Shown here: positions 49,925-58,585 of the stretch, in pieces
Position numbering within the stretch: position 1 is the stretch's first letter
How the letters are laid out: every line of letters starts with the position of its first letter
NCBI GenBank assembly: GCA_009838525.1
Contig: VXRJ01000011.1
Span: 1-64,000, forward strand
Reading direction: 5' to 3'
DNA: 64,000 bases
Source: Acidobacteriota bacterium
GTDB taxonomy: Bacteria; Acidobacteriota; Vicinamibacteria; Vicinamibacterales; UBA8438
Translations under genes and position numbers: made by a program
Notes under the pieces: generated by a model
Told to the model about the DNA's origin: nothing
The model's input: the letters and a program-made list of their open reading frames with translations, nothing else
Databases searched by the model: none

Positions 49925-50891
49925 GGAGGCGCGCGAGCGCGTCCGGCGCGATGTTGCCCCCGCTCAGCACGGCCACGGTCGCGCCGCCCTCCCCGTCCGC
50001 TTCCCCACCGGCGCCGGCGCCAGCGCCGGACAGGATCGCGGCCATGGTGGCGGCGCCGCTCGGCTCCACCACCAGGTGCGCCCGGGCGGCAAGCCAGCGG
50101 ACCGCGTCGAGAATCGCGTCGTCTTCCACCGTCACGATGCGGTCGATCAGCGCCGCGGCGTGCGCATACGTAAGATCACCCGGACGAATCGGGATCAGGC
50201 CGTCGGCCACGCTGGCAACCCGGTCGAGCGTCACCGGCCCGCCCGCTTCGACCGACCGGAGCATCGCCGCCGCACCGACCGGCTCGACCCCGATGACGCG
50301 CGCATCCGGACGGAGCGCCTTTACCGCCGCGGCGACCCCGGAGGCGAGGCCGCCCCCGCCGATCGGCACGTACACCGTCGCGACGCCGGGCAGGTCTTCG
50401 ACGATTTCCAACCCGACCGTGCCCTGGCCCGCGATGATCTCCGGGTGATCGAACGGCGGGATGATCGTCAGGTTCCGCTCCCGCGCCACCACCTCGGCGC
50501 GACGCCGGCGTTCGACCGAAGTAGTTCCTTCGAACATCACCTCGGCGCCGAACGCTTTCGTTCCTTCCACCTTTACCGCGGGCGCCGTCGTCGGCATCAC
50601 CACCACCGCCGGCAGACCGAGCATCCGCGCCGAACAGGCGACCGCCTGGGCGTGGTTGCCGGACGAATACGTGATGACCCCCGACACGATCCCGCCCGCC
50701 TCGGCGAGCTGCGAAATCAGGTTGAATCCGCCGCGTATCTTGAAGGCCCCGGTCCGCTGGAGGTTCTCGCACTTGAGGTGCAGCGGGCGGCCCGCGGCCG
50801 GCGAGACATCGAGGATGGGCGTGCGCCGCGCGACGGCCGCGATGCGGTCCGCCGCCGCCCGGATTGCATCGACTGTGACGAGGTTGCTCAT
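49908..50891 (-). CDS. threonine dehydratase / serine racemase-type PLP enzyme
   Basis: The 327-residue protein has the PLP lysine in TGAFKIRGGFN, the cofactor loop TYSSGNHAQAVA, the phosphate-binding PIGGGGLASGVAAA and the end SGGNI. It lacks the C-terminal ACT regulatory domain of biosynthetic IlvA, so it resembles catabolic TdcB or serine racemase. It would make 2-oxobutyrate from threonine or pyruvate from serine. The 3' end overlaps the convergent nucleotidyltransferase gene by 17 bases. Confidence 0.92.
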   Translation of the reverse strand: MSNLVTVDAIRAAADRIAAVARRTPILDVSPAAGRPLHLKCENLQRTGAFKIRGGFNLISQLAEAGGIVSGVITYSSGNHAQAVACSARMLGLPAVVVMPTTAPAVKVEGTKAFGAEVMFEGTTSVERRRRAEVVARERNLTIIPPFDHPEIIAGQGTVGLEIVEDLPGVATVYVPIGGGGLASGVAAAVKALRPDARVIGVEPVGAAAMLRSVEAGGPVTLDRVASVADGLIPIRPGDLTYAHAAALIDRIVTVEDDAILDAVRWLAARAHLVVEPSGAATMAAILSGAGAGAGGEADGEGGATVAVLSGGNIAPDALARLLSADP

Positions 50892-50905
50892 ATACTGATG
50901 CGCCG

Positions 50906-51547
50906 ATGCTGCCGGCGCGTTCCTTTCTGGTCCTGCTGCCCGTCCTGCTGTTTGCCGCTCCGGCGTCGGCGCAGCCGCCGGAGGAGCCGATCGACTGGTA
51001 CGTCGTCGACGTGCGCGGCTCGCTGGTTCCGTTCCCCCGCAACGTCGAGCTCGCCGATGCGCGCGGCCTCCGTCCGCCCGACACGCCGGGCACCGGACGC
51101 GGATTCGATATCGCGGCGCACGTCTACCCCCTGCGCGTCTGGATCGTCACCTTCGGCATCGGAGCCAGCTATCACGTCTCCGCGGCCAGCCAGGCGCCGG
51201 GAGAATTCTCGCCGATGCCGGACGGCCCGCCGGTCCGCAAGGAATTCTCGGCGCTTTCGCCGCAGCTCTCCTTCAACTTCGGCACCCGCGACGGCTGGAG
51301 CTACCTGAGCGGCGGCATCGGCCGCTCCCGCCTGTCGCTCTACACGGAGGGCTCCGGGGCACCGGAACAGCCCACCGCCAACACCCTCAACTACGGAGGC
51401 GGCGTCCGCTGGTTCACAAGCGATCATCTGGCCTTCACGATCGACGCCCGCTTCTACGCCATCAGCCCGATCGCCGAGATGGGTGACCGGCCGCGTTCGC
51501 CGCGCATGACCCAGATGACCCTCAACGTCGGCGTCTCGTTCCGCTGA
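50906..51547 (+). CDS. secreted beta-barrel-like outer membrane protein
   Basis: The 213-residue protein has a clean signal peptide (FLVLLPVLLFAAPASAQ). The rest is rich in alternating strands with aromatic ends (GFDIAAHVYPLRVWIVTFGI, LSPQLSFNFGTRDGWSYLSG, GGGVRWFTSDHLAFTIDARF) and closes with MTQMTLNVGVSFR, a terminal Phe-Arg strand typical of small barrels. It has no named relative that I recognise. It is divergent from the threonine dehydratase gene, with 14 bases between starts. Confidence 0.78.
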   Translation: MLPARSFLVLLPVLLFAAPASAQPPEEPIDWYVVDVRGSLVPFPRNVELADARGLRPPDTPGTGRGFDIAAHVYPLRVWIVTFGIGASYHVSAASQAPGEFSPMPDGPPVRKEFSALSPQLSFNFGTRDGWSYLSGGIGRSRLSLYTEGSGAPEQPTANTLNYGGGVRWFTSDHLAFTIDARFYAISPIAEMGDRPRSPRMTQMTLNVGVSFR

Positions 51548-51583
51548 CGTCCCGCCCGCCACGCGTGCGATCATAGTGCCCGG

Positions 51584-54208
51584 ATGCGACGGGCGACGCT
51601 CCTCGACTTCTTCGACGACCGGATCCGCTCCGGCCGGCCATTCCTCGTCTACGACGGCGGCTACCGCGCGCATACCTGGACATACGACGACATCCGGCGT
51701 GCCGCGGGGCGCTTCGCCCGAAGGCTAGAACGCGCGGGTGTCACGCCGGGAGCGAACATCCTCCTCTGGGGAGAGAACCGGGCCGAGTGGGTAGTCGCTT
51801 TCTGGGGCTGCCTGCTGTCGCGCGCCGTCGCCGTGCCCATCGACGTTCGCGCATCGCCCGACCTCCTGGAGCGGGTCGCCCGGATCGTCTCGGCGAGGAT
51901 TGTCGTCGCCGGCCGCGACCTGCCGGTCCCGCCGCTCGACGGCGCTGAACGCTGGGACCTTGACGGCCTGCTCGATGCGGACTCGCCCGGTGGGGATGGC
52001 GACGGAGGCGGTGACGACGCGGCCGTCGCGCTTCCCCGCGGCGTCAGCGGCAGCGACCTCGCCGAGATCATCTTCACTTCGGGCGCGACGGCCGAGCCGA
52101 AGGGCGTACGCATCACGCACGCGAACGTGTTGGCGAATATCGTCCCCGTCGAACGCGAGATCCTGAAGTACCGCCGCTACGGCCGGCCGTTCTTCCCGCT
52201 CCGCTTCCTCAACCTGCTGCCCCTCAGCCACATGTTCGGTCAGGCGATGGCGACATTCATCCCGCCGACGCTCGAAGGGGTCACGGTCTTCATGCGCGGC
52301 TACAATCCGGCCGACATCGTCCGGCAAGTCCGCACGCGCCGAGTGTCCGTCCTGGTCTCGGTTCCGAAGATCCTGGAGGTGCTGCGCGACCACGTCATCC
52401 ACGAGATGCCGGAAACGGCGGCGCCGCTCGACCGGCCGGAATCCGTGGGCCGGCGCTGGTGGCGTTATCGGCGGGTCCACCGGATGTTCGGCTTCAAGTT
52501 CTGGGCGTTCGTCGTCGGCGCGGCGCCGCTCGACCCGGAGGTGGAAGCGTTCTGGTCACGCCTCGGCTTTCTCGTCATCCAGGGTTACGGCCTGACCGAA
52601 ACGGCGCCGATCGTCACGCTGAATCATCCGTTCCACGCGCGGCGCGGGTCGGTCGGAACGCCAATCGGCGGCGTCGACGTGAAGATTGCCGGCGACGGGG
52701 AGATCCTGGTGCGCGGCGCCAACGTCACCGCGGGCTACTACAACGCGCCCGAAGCGACAGCCGAGGCCTTCCGCGACGGCTGGTTCCACACCGGTGACAT
52801 CGGCGCGTTCGACGACGAGGGACGCCTGACCGTGCGCGGCCGGAAAAAGGAAATGATCGTAACCCCCGATGGCCTGAACGTCTTTCCGGACGACGTGGAG
52901 CGCGCGCTGCGCGCGCAGGCGAACGTCCGTGACGCCGGCGTGGTCGGCGGCGGACCGCCGGGGGGCGAGCACGTCCACGCCGTGCTAGTGCTCGAGCCAA
53001 ACGCCGGCGCCGATGCCGTCGTCCGCGAGGCGAACGCACTGCTCGAGGATCATCAGCGTATCCGTTCGTTCTCGGTGTGGCCGAACGCGGCGCTGCCGCG
53101 GACCGAGGGGACCCAGAAGCTGAAGCGCGCCGCGCTCAAGCGCTGGGTGGAAAAGGACGCCGGACGCTCTGGCGGCACGGACGCGGAGTCAGGACCACCG
53201 GCGGCGGGCCATACGGTCGAGGAGGTCGTCGCGCACTTCGCGCATGGCCGGACCGTGACCGGCGCGACGACGCTCGAGGAACTCGGGCTCAGCTCCATCG
53301 AGCGGATCGAACTGATGCTGGCCCTCGAACGGCGCTTCGCCACGACGGTGGACGAGACCGCGTTCGCGGCCCTGTCGACCGTCGACGACCTGCGCACGCT
53401 CGTGGAAAGCGATCCGGCCGCCGGGATCGGCGGGCGCGGCGCCGAGGCGGCTTCGGATGCTGGATTGACGGGAACCGGACCCGTTGCTCCGGCAGAGGAG
53501 CCACCGTCCTCGCGGAGCGACGGCGCGCTCATCTTCCCCACCTGGAGCCAGCTCGCACCGGTGCGTCTGTTCCGCCGTCTCGCGCAGTCGTTCTTTCTGC
53601 TCCCGCTCGGCCGCTGCTTCGCCTGGACGCGAGTCGAGGGGCTGGATCATCTCGGCCGGACGGAGGATCCGGTCCTATACGCCGCCAACCACCAGAGCCT
53701 GATGGACGGTCCGGTCATCCTGGCCGCCTTGCCCGCCGCGCGGCGCCGGGTTGCCACAGCTGCCGCCCGCGAGTGGTTCGCGCCACACTTTCACCCCGAG
53801 CGCTTCCCGCCGGGCGAGCGGTTTCGAACCAGCCTCGCGTATTTCCTCGGGGTGCTCTGCTTCAACATCGCGCCGCTACCGCAACGGACGGCGGGCGCTC
53901 GCGAGGCGATGCGTCACCTCGGCACGTTGCTCGGCCGCGGATCGTCGGTGCTCATCTTCCCGGAAGGACGCCGCAACGTGACGGGCCACATCGATCCGTT
54001 CCAACCCGGCGTCGGGATGCTTGCTTCCCGCCTGCAGGTGCCGGTAGTGCCGGTCCGGATTGACGGCATCGACCGCGTCCTGCCGATCGGCGCCCGTTGG
54101 GCGCGGCCCGGCCGTGTACGTATCGCCTTCGGCGAGCCGCTCCGTTTCGACGGGAACGACTACGCCGCCATCGCCCGCCGGATCGAACAAGCGGTCAGGG
54201 ACCTCTAG
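51584..54208 (+). CDS. AMP-dependent ligase-ACP-acyltransferase fusion protein
   Basis: The 874-residue protein has three modules. Residues 1-530 are an acyl-adenylate ligase (IFTSGATAEPKGVRITH, QGYGLTETAPIVTLN, WFHTGDIGAFDDEGRL, GRKKEMIVTPDGLNVFPDD). Residues about 545-615 are an acyl carrier domain (ELGLSSIERIELMLALERRF, Ser for phosphopantetheine). The C-terminal 240 residues are a PlsC domain (ANHQSLMDGPVI, FPEGRRNVTGHID). The protein could load a fatty acid onto its own carrier and transfer it to a lysolipid or other acceptor, as Aas does in two modules. The P-loop reads TSGATA rather than TSGTTG. Confidence 0.9.
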   Translation: MRRATLLDFFDDRIRSGRPFLVYDGGYRAHTWTYDDIRRAAGRFARRLERAGVTPGANILLWGENRAEWVVAFWGCLLSRAVAVPIDVRASPDLLERVARIVSARIVVAGRDLPVPPLDGAERWDLDGLLDADSPGGDGDGGGDDAAVALPRGVSGSDLAEIIFTSGATAEPKGVRITHANVLANIVPVEREILKYRRYGRPFFPLRFLNLLPLSHMFGQAMATFIPPTLEGVTVFMRGYNPADIVRQVRTRRVSVLVSVPKILEVLRDHVIHEMPETAAPLDRPESVGRRWWRYRRVHRMFGFKFWAFVVGAAPLDPEVEAFWSRLGFLVIQGYGLTETAPIVTLNHPFHARRGSVGTPIGGVDVKIAGDGEILVRGANVTAGYYNAPEATAEAFRDGWFHTGDIGAFDDEGRLTVRGRKKEMIVTPDGLNVFPDDVERALRAQANVRDAGVVGGGPPGGEHVHAVLVLEPNAGADAVVREANALLEDHQRIRSFSVWPNAALPRTEGTQKLKRAALKRWVEKDAGRSGGTDAESGPPAAGHTVEEVVAHFAHGRTVTGATTLEELGLSSIERIELMLALERRFATTVDETAFAALSTVDDLRTLVESDPAAGIGGRGAEAASDAGLTGTGPVAPAEEPPSSRSDGALIFPTWSQLAPVRLFRRLAQSFFLLPLGRCFAWTRVEGLDHLGRTEDPVLYAANHQSLMDGPVILAALPAARRRVATAAAREWFAPHFHPERFPPGERFRTSLAYFLGVLCFNIAPLPQRTAGAREAMRHLGTLLGRGSSVLIFPEGRRNVTGHIDPFQPGVGMLASRLQVPVVPVRIDGIDRVLPIGARWARPGRVRIAFGEPLRFDGNDYAAIARRIEQAVRDL

Positions 54209-54213
54209 CTCTC

Positions 54214-54277
54214 GGTGCGCCGGCCTCCAGGCCGGCAAGAGCGCAATAGCCGATGCCGGCCTGGCGGCCGGCGCACC
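54214..54277. repeat. long stem-loop after the fusion gene
   Basis: GGTGCGCCGGCCTCCAGGCCGG (54214-54235) pairs with 54256-54277 over 22 bases with one mismatch, around a 20-base loop. Each arm holds a smaller CCGGCCT-AGGCCGG-like palindrome. It looks like a REP-type element or a bidirectional terminator between the fusion gene and infA. Confidence 0.6.
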
Positions 54278-54331
54278 GGTGGCGCAATCCCTGGCAGCCC
54301 ATGGCGCAACCTCTCGGCAAGCGGGCTCCTG

Positions 54332-54337
54332 TATAAT
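54332..54337 (+). promoter_or_regulatory. TATAAT -10 box of infA
   Basis: A perfect TATAAT lies 18 bases before the GTG start of infA. This implies a very short leader. No good -35 is seen at the usual distance. Consensus boxes are rare in this GC-rich window, which supports a real promoter. Confidence 0.55.
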
Positions 54338-54355
54338 CCGGCCCGCAAGTACCCC

Positions 54356-54574
54356 GTGGCGAAAGACGACCTGATCGACGTACAGGGCACCATCGTCGCC
54401 GTGCATAGCGGCGGCCTGTACCGGGTGCAGTGCGACTCCGGCCACGAAGTGCTGGCCCAGCTCAGCGGCAGGATGCGCCGCTTCCGAATCAAGGTGGTTC
54501 CCGGTGACCGTGTCACGGTGGGGGTCTCGCCCTACGACCCGAACCGCGGCATCATCACGTTCCGCGCCCGCTAG
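54356..54574 (+). CDS. infA: translation initiation factor IF-1
   Basis: From the GTG at 54356 the protein is 72 residues, exactly the IF-1 length. It has the S1/OB fold order: AKDDLIDVQGTIVAV, RVQCDSGHEVLAQLSGRMRR, FRIKVVPGDRVTVGVSPYD and RGIITFRAR. It binds the ribosomal A site during initiation. Longer in-frame starts from 54215 would run through the repeat and are unlikely. It lies outside a ribosomal protein operon. The stop TAG is followed by a hairpin. Confidence 0.95.
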   Translation: MAKDDLIDVQGTIVAVHSGGLYRVQCDSGHEVLAQLSGRMRRFRIKVVPGDRVTVGVSPYDPNRGIITFRAR

Positions 54575-54591
54575 CAGCCGTCGCCGACGGC
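54571..54591 (+). terminator. stop-codon motif plus hairpin after infA
   Basis: CTAGCAGCCGTCGCCGACGGC contains the infA stop TAG and then GCCGTC-GCC-GACGGC, a 6-bp stem with a 3-base loop. There is no T run. It shares the CTAGCAGC lead with other gene ends here. Confidence 0.5.
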
Positions 54592-54639
54592 AGACACGCG
54601 TCGCCCCGAGACCGGCGACGCGCCTGATACACTGGGATC

Positions 54640-54906
54640 ATGTTCGATGATCCGGCCCGCCGGGAGCAGGCCGAATCGCCTGCCCCGCCTGAGGAATCGG
54701 ACCCGGCGCTCACCCGCTTCCGCGCCTGCCGATGGCACGAGGAACTGACCGATGGCACGGAGTACTGCGCGCACAGCGAAGTGAAGCCGTACGCCGGGCA
54801 GCGCGGTTTCAACCCGACGGCGTGGTGTCCGGAGTGCGACTTCTACAAGACCCGCCGGAAGCGCAAGAAGAACGACCCCTACGACTTCGACGGCTACAGC
54901 TACTAG
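54640..54906 (+). CDS. small Cys/His-rich protein
   Basis: The 88-residue protein has a Pro/Glu-rich N-terminus and a Cys/His core: RACRWHEELTDG, EYCAHSEVKPYAG, AWCPECDFYKTRRKRKK, then acidic and aromatic DPYDFDGYSY. CxxxH and CxxC pairs could bind zinc. No family is recognised. The TAG stop overlaps the left arm of the long hairpin that follows. Confidence 0.65.
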   Translation: MFDDPARREQAESPAPPEESDPALTRFRACRWHEELTDGTEYCAHSEVKPYAGQRGFNPTAWCPECDFYKTRRKRKKNDPYDFDGYSY

Positions 54907-54969
54907 CAGCCCGTGGTGAAACCCCCGCTACATTCGAGCGGTGTGACGCGAGTTTCACCACGGACTGCT
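54904..54969. repeat. long inverted repeat with inner hairpin (CTAGCAGC family)
   Basis: AGCAGCCCGTGGTGAAAC (54905-54922) pairs with GTTTCACCACGGACTGCT (54952-54969), 17 of 18 bases. Inside lies a second perfect stem CCGCT (54925-54929) / AGCGG (54937-54941). The left arm includes the stop codon of the small Cys/His-rich gene. A copy of the left arm occurs at 42539. The shape resembles a small mobile palindromic element or a terminator. Confidence 0.65.
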
Positions 54970-55015
54970 GGAGCTTGGCGCCGGCGCACGTAGGGGCACG
55001 CTAGCGGCTGGCCGT

Positions 55016-55879
55016 CTATTCGCTGAACTCGCGGGCCAGATCGACCCACTCCCCGTCCGGGGCAAGTCCCTGGTAGATGCGCCAGTGCGGCTTCGCGTCG
55101 GCTGAACGGCCGGTCTTCTCCAGCGTGACCGCCAGGTAGAAGTGGGCGTCGGCATAGCTGTCGTTCGCGCGCAGGGCATCGGTATAGCAGGCGACGGCGT
55201 CGTCGTAGCGTCCGAGATCGTGATGGATATTGCCCAGATTGAACGCCGCCTCGAAACAGTCGGAGTCCAGATTCAAAGCCCTCTCGTAGAGCGCCTGGGC
55301 CTCCACCAGTTCGTCACGCGCATAGTGGATGTTCGCCAGGTTGACCAGCGCGGGAACCAGCGACGGATCAAGCAGCAGCGCCTTCTGGTACGCCAGGCGC
55401 GCCCGCTCCTGCCCGTCGCCCGGCTGCTCGTCGAGTTCAGAGCCCTCCAGAAAGAAGCGGGCCGCCAGCGCCGCCCGCTCCGACTGATGCTTGCCGGACG
55501 CCGCCGACGGGCGCGCGGCCAATGTGTCGCGGCGCGGCAGCGCGATGACCTTCGCCGGCTGGGCCTCACCATGCACGGTGTCGAAGTCGAGCGAGAGCTG
55601 ACCGTCGTGCTCGGCCAGCAGCAGCCGGACGGCGCGGCGGAACGAGCCGCCAGCCGCTATTTCTTCATGGACCCGCTTGACGACGCCCAGATCCCGGAAG
55701 GCGTAGTACGTGTCCGTGTCGGTGCGGACGGCGGGCCGGATGAGCCCCCACTTCTCAAGGTGGCCAATCCACCGCTCCCGCAAATCGGGGTAGCGCTCTC
55801 GAATCTGCCGCCGGCTGTGGAAGCGGCGCTGCAACTCGTCTTCCGACGGCGTCGCCGGTTTCTGCAACGTCCGCGACAT
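55016..55879 (-). CDS. TPR protein with MerR-like N-terminal domain
   Basis: The 287-residue protein starts at MSRTLQKPATPSEDELQRRF. The N-terminal part RYPDLRERWIGHLEKWGLIR, then TYYAFRDLGVVKRVHEEIAA, resembles a MerR-type winged helix. After a linker, four TPR units follow (YQKALLLDPSLVPALVNLAN, LYERALNLDSDCFEAAFNLG, YDDAVACYTDALRANDSYAD, HFYLAVTLEKTGRSADAKPH). It is probably a transcription regulator or scaffold. It is divergent from the glucokinase gene. Confidence 0.85.
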   Translation of the reverse strand: MSRTLQKPATPSEDELQRRFHSRRQIRERYPDLRERWIGHLEKWGLIRPAVRTDTDTYYAFRDLGVVKRVHEEIAAGGSFRRAVRLLLAEHDGQLSLDFDTVHGEAQPAKVIALPRRDTLAARPSAASGKHQSERAALAARFFLEGSELDEQPGDGQERARLAYQKALLLDPSLVPALVNLANIHYARDELVEAQALYERALNLDSDCFEAAFNLGNIHHDLGRYDDAVACYTDALRANDSYADAHFYLAVTLEKTGRSADAKPHWRIYQGLAPDGEWVDLAREFSE

Positions 55880-55965
55880 GTAAGCTCCGACCGGTTCGCG
55901 CACGCGCTACGAGCACGCGTGCTGCCAGCGCGAGTGCTGCCAGCTTGACGCGCAGACCCGCTCGA

Positions 55966-57021
55966 ATGGTGGAACGATGCAACCGTTCGATCATAAAGTC
56001 AAGCGTGTTCACGCTGCTCGCCGCCGACGTGGGCGGAACCAAGACGGTCTGCGGCCTCTTCACGGATACGGGTGGTGGACGACCCGAGCCCATCGCCGTC
56101 GCGGCGGTGCCGACCCGCGAGCACGACAGCATCGACAGGTTGCTGGCCCGCTTCCTGGACCGCCACGGCTCGGGCCGGACGATCGACGCCGCGGTGCTCG
56201 GGGTCGCCGGGCCGGTGCGCGACAACGCCTCGGATCTGACCAACGTCCCGTGGCGAGTCGAGGCCGCGGGCATCGCGGAGCGGTTCGGGATCCTGCGCGT
56301 GCGACTGCTGAATGACCTGGTGGCGATGGGCCACGCACTACCGGTCCTGACGCCGGACGAGCTCGTTACCCTGCAGCCAGGGCGTCCCGATCCGGGGGGC
56401 AACGCCGCCCTGATCGCACCCGGAACCGGGTTGGGAGAGACCATCCTGCACCGGGTCGGCGGGGAACTCATTCCGGTGGCGGCCGAGCCCGGCCACGCCG
56501 ATTTCGCCGCGCGGACCGAGGCGGAAATCGAGTTGCTCCGAAAGTTGACCGCCCGCCGCGGCCGCGCCTCGCTCGAAGATGTCCTCTGCGGTCCCGGACT
56601 CGTCAACATCCACGCGCTGACCCACGGGACCGACGCCTATCCGGTTGCCGGCGCCGACGACACCCACGACGACGGCGACGGGCTCGCCGCGCTTCCGCGC
56701 CGCATCACCCGGTCGGCGCTCGCCGGGCGCTGTTCCCGATGCGCGACCACGCTCGACCTCTTCGTCGGCGCGCTCGGCGCCGAGGCTGGCAACCTGGCGC
56801 TCCGGGGAATGGCGACGGCGGGCGTCTACCTCGGTGGCGGTATCGTGCCTCATATTCTTCCAGCCCTCGACTCCCCCGTCTTTCTCGACCCGTTCCGCGA
56901 CAAGAAACCCATGGCGGCGCTGATGGCGGCAATACCGGTTCATGCGATCAGGACCGACCACCCCGCCATGGTGGGCGCCGCCGTCGCCGCCGCGCGTCTG
57001 GCGGCAGGCCGGGTCGTCTGA
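55966..57021 (+). CDS. glk: glucokinase
   Basis: The protein phosphorylates glucose with ATP. It has the phosphate loop LLAADVGGTKTVCGLFTD, NDLVAMGHALPVL (catalytic Asp), IAPGTGLGETIL and AEPGHADFAARTEAEIELL, in the order of the Glk family. The end YLGGGIVPHILPAL, then FLDPFRDKKPMAALMAAIPV, is typical. The ATG at 55966 gives 351 residues; a GTG at 56005 (VFTLLAADVGG) is closer to the usual start, with neither preceded by a good SD. Confidence 0.92.
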   Translation: MVERCNRSIIKSSVFTLLAADVGGTKTVCGLFTDTGGGRPEPIAVAAVPTREHDSIDRLLARFLDRHGSGRTIDAAVLGVAGPVRDNASDLTNVPWRVEAAGIAERFGILRVRLLNDLVAMGHALPVLTPDELVTLQPGRPDPGGNAALIAPGTGLGETILHRVGGELIPVAAEPGHADFAARTEAEIELLRKLTARRGRASLEDVLCGPGLVNIHALTHGTDAYPVAGADDTHDDGDGLAALPRRITRSALAGRCSRCATTLDLFVGALGAEAGNLALRGMATAGVYLGGGIVPHILPALDSPVFLDPFRDKKPMAALMAAIPVHAIRTDHPAMVGAAVAAARLAAGRVV

Positions 57022-57032
57022 GACGTAAACTG

Positions 57033-57743
57033 CTAGCAGATCGTCCCGAACGTGTAACCGTCGGCGCGCAATTTCGGGATCAGCAGGCGGACCGCGTCCA
57101 CGGTGTGGCCGCGTTCGGCCACGGGGTTTCGGTGATGGCCATCATGCATCACGATGATGTCGCCGCCGGAGACGCGGCGGGCAAGCCGCGCCGCCAGACC
57201 CGCCGGGTCCGGCCGGCGGTACCAGTTGAAGTCCCAGAGGCTCCAGCCCCAACCGACCAGGGAATAGCCTGCGCGCTCGAGGCCGGCATACATCCAGCCG
57301 CTCCGGAAGCCGGCGTGGGGGCGGAACGCCCGACAGGGCGTTCCGCCGGTGAGCTGCTCGATGCGAGCTGCCACGGCCTGAAGTCGCTGCGCGAGCACGT
57401 CCGGCGACAGGAACGCCCAACCGCGCGTATCCGTGTGAATACCCACCGCGTGGCCCTCTTCGAACATGCGCCGAACGAGGGGCGCGGTATCCTCGTTCAG
57501 ATGGCGATCGATGATGAAGAAGGTCGCGCGGGCATTGAACTCGGCGAGAACGTCGAGCAGGTCGGGCGTCGCGGTCGGATTCGGGCCGTCGTCGAACGTC
57601 AGGTAGACCGCGGGCGCGTCATCGCCTTCGGGCATGCTCCAGAGCGAGGGTGCGGTTGGGCGCGCGTCGAGCAGGAAGGGAAAAGGCGCGGCATGAGCGA
57701 GCGCTGCCAGACCGGCGCCGATTGCCATCAACAGCCAGAACAT
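57033..57743 (-). CDS. polysaccharide deacetylase (NodB-type)
   Basis: The 236-residue protein begins MFWLLMAIGAGLAALAHAAP, a membrane anchor or signal. NodB motifs are VYLTFDDGPNPT, AVGIHTDTRGWAF, FRPHAGFRSGWM and IIVMHDGHH. In the second motif the usual HxxxH reads HTDTR, so one metal ligand is replaced by Arg; some acidobacterial members share such a change. It may act on peptidoglycan or an exopolysaccharide, or use metal differently. The stop TAG is in CTGCTAGCAG. It is divergent from the methyltransferase gene. Confidence 0.85.
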   Translation of the reverse strand: MFWLLMAIGAGLAALAHAAPFPFLLDARPTAPSLWSMPEGDDAPAVYLTFDDGPNPTATPDLLDVLAEFNARATFFIIDRHLNEDTAPLVRRMFEEGHAVGIHTDTRGWAFLSPDVLAQRLQAVAARIEQLTGGTPCRAFRPHAGFRSGWMYAGLERAGYSLVGWGWSLWDFNWYRRPDPAGLAARLARRVSGGDIIVMHDGHHRNPVAERGHTVDAVRLLIPKLRADGYTFGTIC

Positions 57744-57944
57744 CGTCGATCTCCTGATCGTCGCCGAAAGCAGCGCTTCAGCCGAACCCTCGCTTCCGTC
57801 GCCACCGTCTGCGCCACCGCCCTCACCGTCCCCGGGTGCGCCGCCGGCCCGGTCCAGTCGGCCGGCGGAACTGCGAGCGTGTCCGAGTCGGCGCCCCAAC
57901 GTCAAGCCGGCGGTCCGACCGACCGTCTCGAGGAGCGGCAGCAA

Positions 57945-58559
57945 ATGGTGGAACGACAGCTCCGCGACCGCGGCATCTCTGACGAGGCAGTGCTCTCGGC
58001 GATGATCGCCGTGCCGAGACATCGCTTTGTCCCGGCGGACCTGGCGGCAAGCGCCTACGACGACCATCCGCTTCCCATCGGCTACGAGCAGACGATCTCA
58101 CAGCCCTACGTCGTCGCGTTCATGACCGAGGCGGCGGGAATCCGGCCCGATAGCCGGGTCCTGGAGATCGGTACCGGCTCCGGTTACCAGGCGGCGGTTC
58201 TCGCCGAGATCGCGAGCCGCGTCCACACCATCGAGATCGTCACGGAACTGGCTGAACGGTCCGGCGCGCTACTGGCCGAGTTGGGCTACGACAACATCGC
58301 GGTGCGGACCGGAGACGGGTACCGGGGCTGGCCGGAAGAGGCGCCGTTCGACGCCATCGTCGTCACCGCCGCACCGGACCACGTGCCTCCGGCGCTCGTG
58401 GAGCAACTCGCCGTCGGCGCGCGACTGGTGATTCCCGTCGGCAGCTTCTACCAGGACATCCTGATCGTGACGAAGACCGAAACCGGGACGACGACCCAGT
58501 CGGTGCTGCCGGTCCGTTTTGTTCCGATGACGGGAGAAGCGCAGGAAGGGCGCCGGTAG
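57945..58559 (+). CDS. pcm: protein-L-isoaspartate O-methyltransferase
   Basis: From the ATG at 57945, with AGGAG 10 bases before it, the protein is 204 residues. It has MVERQLRDRGISDEAVLSAM, VPRHRFVP, ISQPYVVAFMTEAAGI, the SAM motif VLEIGTGSGYQAAVLAEI, VRTGDGYRGWPEEAPFDAI and VVTAAPDHVPPALVEQLA. It repairs isoaspartyl residues. The frame is also open upstream and encodes a lipoprotein-like signal (ALTVPGCAAG), but no start codon precedes that stretch. A GTG at 57879 is an alternative start. Confidence 0.92.
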   Translation: MVERQLRDRGISDEAVLSAMIAVPRHRFVPADLAASAYDDHPLPIGYEQTISQPYVVAFMTEAAGIRPDSRVLEIGTGSGYQAAVLAEIASRVHTIEIVTELAERSGALLAELGYDNIAVRTGDGYRGWPEEAPFDAIVVTAAPDHVPPALVEQLAVGARLVIPVGSFYQDILIVTKTETGTTTQSVLPVRFVPMTGEAQEGRR

Positions 58560-58585
58560 CCTTCCCAGACGGGCAGGTCTAGCAG

